Part shown: in pieces, positions 60,374-64,000 of the stretch | Layout: each line of letters begins with the position of its first letter | How positions within the stretch are numbered: the first letter of the stretch is position 1 | Origin: Batkoa obscura | Lineage: Eukaryota > Entomophthoromycota > Entomophthoromycetes > Entomophthorales > Batkoaceae | Direction of reading: 5' to 3' | Length of the DNA: 64,000 nt | Assembly (NCBI GenBank): GCA_030770535.1 | Contig: JASVEC010000010.1 | Location: 434,001 to 498,000, forward strand | Program-made: the position numbers and the translations under genes | Notes under the pieces: model-generated | Seen by the model: only the letters and a program-made list of their open reading frames with translations | Told to the model about the DNA's origin: nothing | Database searches by the model: none

Positions 60374-61406
60374 TTTAGTTATCAATGAATTTCAATTAAC
60401 TTCTGGAATTTTAAAATAATTTTGGTTGATTATATTTATATAGCAACAAAAGATAGAAATAAATGAAAATGATAATTGTTTTTTTATTATGCTTAATTAT
60501 TATCAAGGTGCATTAGATGGTTTTGTTAATTTTGTAGATGCATAATTAATATAGAATGATTATTGTATTAATATATTTGTTCTTCACTGGGATTTTTATT
60601 TCATTGAATTATTACTTTATTTCCTACATATTACTTTTGTTCCTTCGATTAAAATTGCTCATTTAATCATAACTTAGATTCAGACATAGAGTCAATTTAT
60701 AAAGTTAAAAAAGAATAGTATGTAAATAGTAAAGTCATCATTATAACTTATAATATATAACTAAATTTTTATAGTTTAATAAAAGAGTAATGATACAATA
60801 TCAATTGTTATATTAATTATAGTTACCCTGAATTTATATTGTAGTTTACACAAAATTGAGCACTATTTTTAAAAGAATAAATCCTCTTTTATTTCCGTGT
60901 GTTTAAAAGATGAAATATTTGTTAATATATCATTTAAAAAATGTTGTAGATAAATAAAATTTAATAGTTGGATTTGAACTAGAATTACTAGATGACATTA
61001 CTAAAAATTTTACTTTTATTAAATATCGTATTTTTAAAAGTTTTATAAAACTATACCTTAGTCATATAAGGATAAAAAAGATATTTTAATAAATCTAGCT
61101 ACCAAAGCATTTATGAAACGCTTGCATTATATTATTATGTCATTCTACATAAACTCAAATTTAAAAAAGTAAAAACAAAACTCAAACAAAAATATTAATA
61201 AAAATGGAGGAAAAACCAAATTTAAAAAGAATAAAAACAAGTAATAATAACAACAATTATTAATTTAGATTTACTTTGTTATCATCTCTAATTTGTATAA
61301 TAATAATAATAATTTTGATAATTTTAAATATATTAAAGAATAAGAAATGTATATAAACTTGTGATGAGAAATTTAAAACTTTGCTTTTTAGTAAATTAAT
61401 ATTAAA
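60374..61406. other. Divergent promoter region between the two receptor genes
   Basis: About 1 kb of A/T-rich DNA between receptor genes transcribed away from each other. No other gene seen. A TATATAAA box lies at 61350-61357. Confidence 0.5.
61350..61357 (+). promoter_or_regulatory. TATA box of receptor paralogue 2
   Basis: TATATAAA about 50 bp upstream of the ATG at 61407. Confidence 0.4.
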
Positions 61407-62576
61407 ATGAGTGAACCAAGTCCAACATCCATATATTTAAGTTCTGTTTATTATCCGAATGTCTCGATAATATCTGGAATAATGGCTCTAATAGTTGTAT
61501 TATTTATGATAGTAATATGTAAGAAGGAAATAAGCTATCATACTTCAATCTTTTACTAATTCCTACTAGCAATCTATGATCGTAAACTAGTTGATCGAGT
61601 ATCTTTGAGATTACAAACTGGTTTATCTGTCTATGATATATGGTTACATGGTGGAGCATTGTGGAAATCGATATCACCAGCAGTACCAGGTATTGCTTGT
61701 ACCTCTCGTGGCTATTTAGCTTTATTTTTTAATATACTCTATGCTTTTTTAAACGTATCTATTGCATTAAATCTTCAATTAATATTTATTCATAACAAAA
61801 CAATTACAAGATGGGTGGAAGTTGGTTATTGGGTTGTACCTATTACTCTTTCTTTATTAATTTCAATACCCCCTTTAGGTAAATTATTAGTTTGCTTCTA
61901 TTCGCAATTGTACTAATAATAATATAGCTATGGGTTTATTAGGTTATAGTGAATATTATGGATGTTATATTGCAGATAGTGAATATGGATTGTATTATGG
62001 TAAAATGCTAGATTTTTATGCAAACCAACTTTGGCGCTTTTTGTGTTTGATTTATCTAATTATCGCAGTTACTATGGTATTTATTAAATTAAGAAAAAGC
62101 TTGAATTTTTTTAAAAATAATTTAAATACGGAGTCAACTAATTCTACTCAATGTATTAATACAATTAAACTATTAGGTTATAGAATGTAAGTCAACTTGT
62201 TACTATTGCTACTATTAATCAATTAACTAATATATAATTTAGTTTGTTATATCCATCAATTATGATATTTTGTCAATTTCCTGGAATAATTTCTCAATTT
62301 TATTATGATCTTACGGATGGCGAAAGTATAGCTTTAGATCAATGGTCTTTAATTGTATTACCTTTTGCTGGTATATTGAATTTTCTTGCTTTTTGTATTG
62401 ATCCAACAGTACAATCTGCAATTAAAATCGTTTATTTTAGAATCAAAAAGAGAAACTCAACCTCAAATGAACAAACGGATACTGAAAATAATGATAACTC
62501 TATTAAGTTAGATACTTTGGATCAAGTGGATAATGTTAATCAACGTATTACTAATAGTTTCATTAAATCTTTGTAA
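61407..62576 (+). CDS. Seven-transmembrane receptor, family-A GPCR-like, paralogue 2
   Basis: Four exons: 61407-61518, 61570-61878, 61928-62186, 62243-62576; 337 residues. Exons 1 and 2 are the same length as in paralogue 1 (112 and 309 bp), and introns 1-3 sit at matching positions. Shared blocks: YDRKLVDRVSLRLQTGLSVY, SPAVPGIACTSRGYLALFFN, LLGYSEYYGCYIADSEYGLY, GKMLDFYANQLWRFLC, QFPGIISQFYYDL and ALDQWSLIVLPFAGILNFLA. Differences concentrate in the first helix, the third intracellular loop and the cytoplasmic tail, which here is acidic and Asn-rich. That pattern suggests kept ligand-binding and altered signalling. The two genes form a head-to-head (divergent) inverted duplicate. Ligand unknown. 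Confidence 0.9.
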
Positions 62577-63479
62577 CAAATAAATACCCCTCTACTTATG
62601 CATATTCACATAATTCTTAGTAAAAATTTATAAAGTAAAATAAAATAAAATTTAAATTGTTTATATTATTTTTGTGTTTTATTGTTGTTATATTTTCATA
62701 TATTTCAATGGAGTTTATAGTTCTATATCATTTATAAGTGGCTACAACTGGTTGTTTTATTTACCAATAAAACATAATAGTTCTAGACCTAATCCTCTCT
62801 AACGCTAATGCTAACCAGTATAAATCAGTCAATTTCACTAAAACATAGATAACCGAGATTCGTATTTATTTATAGGATCTATAAGGCAATTTATTAGCCC
62901 TATAAGACTTTAGATAATTGAAATAAAGAACAATTTGATAGGAGTATTTTTGTATTTTTATATCTAATTTATAACAATGTTACAGTATGCCTTTATACTA
63001 TACTTTTACTTACCTTGGTATAGTACAAAGCGTTCGCCCTAACAGTATAGCTTATGAGCTGATACCTGCATAGGTAAAATTAACAACATACTTTAAAAAA
63101 GCTTTACGCAAGATCCTTGCGATAACAAATGTATCGAAGTTTGATCAGTTCACTAAAAACGTCTTCAAGTATACATAGAAGGTTGAAAGATCCAGTGATT
63201 TAAGGATCAAGTGCGTGTAAACCTTGACGAAAGTATCACTAACCAAGTAAATCTTAAAGCTACACAACTGGGATTATGATCCTATAGTAGTCCCATAAGC
63301 TGCCCAAATGTTTTTTCAATTTATATCTAGTGCTTATTTACCAACTTAATAGATAATCAATTATGAGAAAGTTTTGTGTACTTGGAAAATGTTGACTGGT
63401 TTATCGAATTGTATAACTTATAATATCACTGGTCATCTGATTGCAGGGCAATTAAATTTTGAGTGAAACACTAACATTC
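62577..63479. other. Intergenic, possibly including the end of the Tc1 element
   Basis: No host gene seen. From about 62990 base composition is less extreme; a stretch near 63020-63050 (GTACAAAGCGTTCGCC) resembles the GC-containing tips of Tc1/mariner inverted repeats, but the other end is outside the window, so the boundary is unproven. Confidence 0.35.
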
Positions 63480-64000
63480 AAACAGTTTCTGGTAAAGTTC
63501 CACAATATCTTGTTGGGCCGTCTTTTACTTTATAAGCGTTCTTATTTGTACTGGTATTGTTTTTATATACTTGGGACATGTTTTTACTATAAACTTATTC
63601 CATTCATGGTCATATCTTTCCGATAGTTCTTATGCATTTGTTGCTTTTTTCTTGTAACAGGAAATTTTCAGTTTTAACTCATGCCAAAGGTGCTCGATTG
63701 GGTTTAAACCAGGAGATTAAGCTGGGTATAGTAACACTTTAATTTCATTGCCTTTGAGCTATAATCTGGCAAGCTTGAAAGTATACTTGAGGCTATTATC
63801 CCGCTAAAAAATAAAGTTTTCAACCTCCATATTCGAGTATTCAGTAGTATCTTTGAATAGTATGTCGAGTATCTTACAATATAACTTAGCATCCATTTTA
63901 TCTTATATTTTATATTTATGACCAATGGCTTCCTACAACATGTAACTTCATACCATGAGAGATCCTCTTCTATGTTTAACAATTAAATCAATATGATGGT
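63480..64000 (-). mobile_element. Decayed Tc1/mariner DNA transposon, C-terminal half of transposase
   Basis: Minus-strand reading, from the right edge inward, follows the Tc1 catalytic domain: MDAKLYCKILDILF (near 63901-63860), MEVENFIF then RDNSLKYTFKLARL (near 63830-63765), matching the usual 'FxFQQDNAxxHTAK' block with the second catalytic Asp, then SPGLNPIEHLWHELK (near 63714-63670), the 'SPDLNPIEHLW' block with the catalytic Asp/Glu region (Asp replaced by Gly), and a C-terminal EWNKF...IRTLIK. The frame changes at least twice and several stops interrupt it, so it is inactive. The N-terminal DNA-binding half would lie beyond 64000. Confidence 0.85.

Overview
The window is nuclear DNA of a very AT-rich eukaryote, most likely an early-diverging fungus. 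Almost every gene is cut by short spliceosomal introns (about 45-110 bp, GT...AG), and intergenic DNA is close to pure A/T with many microsatellites. The gene set is fungal: URA3, SER1, TSC13, VMA16, ERV29/SURF4, a SAPS-domain phosphatase partner, YSH1/CPSF73, a homeodomain factor and a bZIP factor. Family-A-like 7TM receptors, an animal-type 4E-BP and the extreme AT content suggest an entomophthoralean such as Conidiobolus; that placement is inference. All exon models come from reading splice sites by eye, and every multi-exon model was checked for frame arithmetic.

Left third (1-20.8 kb), housekeeping: SAPS protein (+), SURF4/Erv29 (+), orotidine-phosphate decarboxylase (-), an acyl-DHAP-reductase-like SDR with a degenerate active site (+), a 4E-BP translational repressor with a TOS motif (-), a small single-pass membrane protein (+), phosphoserine aminotransferase (+), V-ATPase subunit c'' (+), CPSF73 endonuclease (-), homeodomain factor (+). 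20.8-24.1 kb holds no gene I can support.

Middle (24-49 kb), accessory and duplicated: a membrane-anchored SDR (-), TSC13-like enoyl reductase (-), then a field of two interleaved paralogous families. One is a set of SDRs: two whole genes with identical exon lengths and two decayed copies. The other is a set of four small membrane proteins, each with two hydrophobic segments, a conserved YxVMxYG-like motif, an intron at the same place, and a C-terminal tail with exactly two PPxY motifs. I recognise no named family for the second set; it is the best candidate for an undescribed system, with a possible role as adaptors or substrates of a Nedd4/Rsp5-type WW-domain ubiquitin ligase (inference).

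Right third (49-64 kb): an orphan beta-rich protein (44.8 kb), a secreted eight-cysteine, probably GPI-anchored protein, a bZIP factor, a divergent pair of paralogous 7TM receptors, and the decayed C-terminal half of a Tc1/mariner transposase at the right edge.

A ~100-bp miniature inverted-repeat element (ends GGGGATGT...ACATCCCC) occurs at least 13 times, mostly between 27 and 59 kb, and most copies are flanked by a 4-bp target duplication. Two copies lie head to head as a ~200-bp palindrome. A second, unrelated 158-bp element with perfect 23-bp inverted repeats lies at 34.4 kb.
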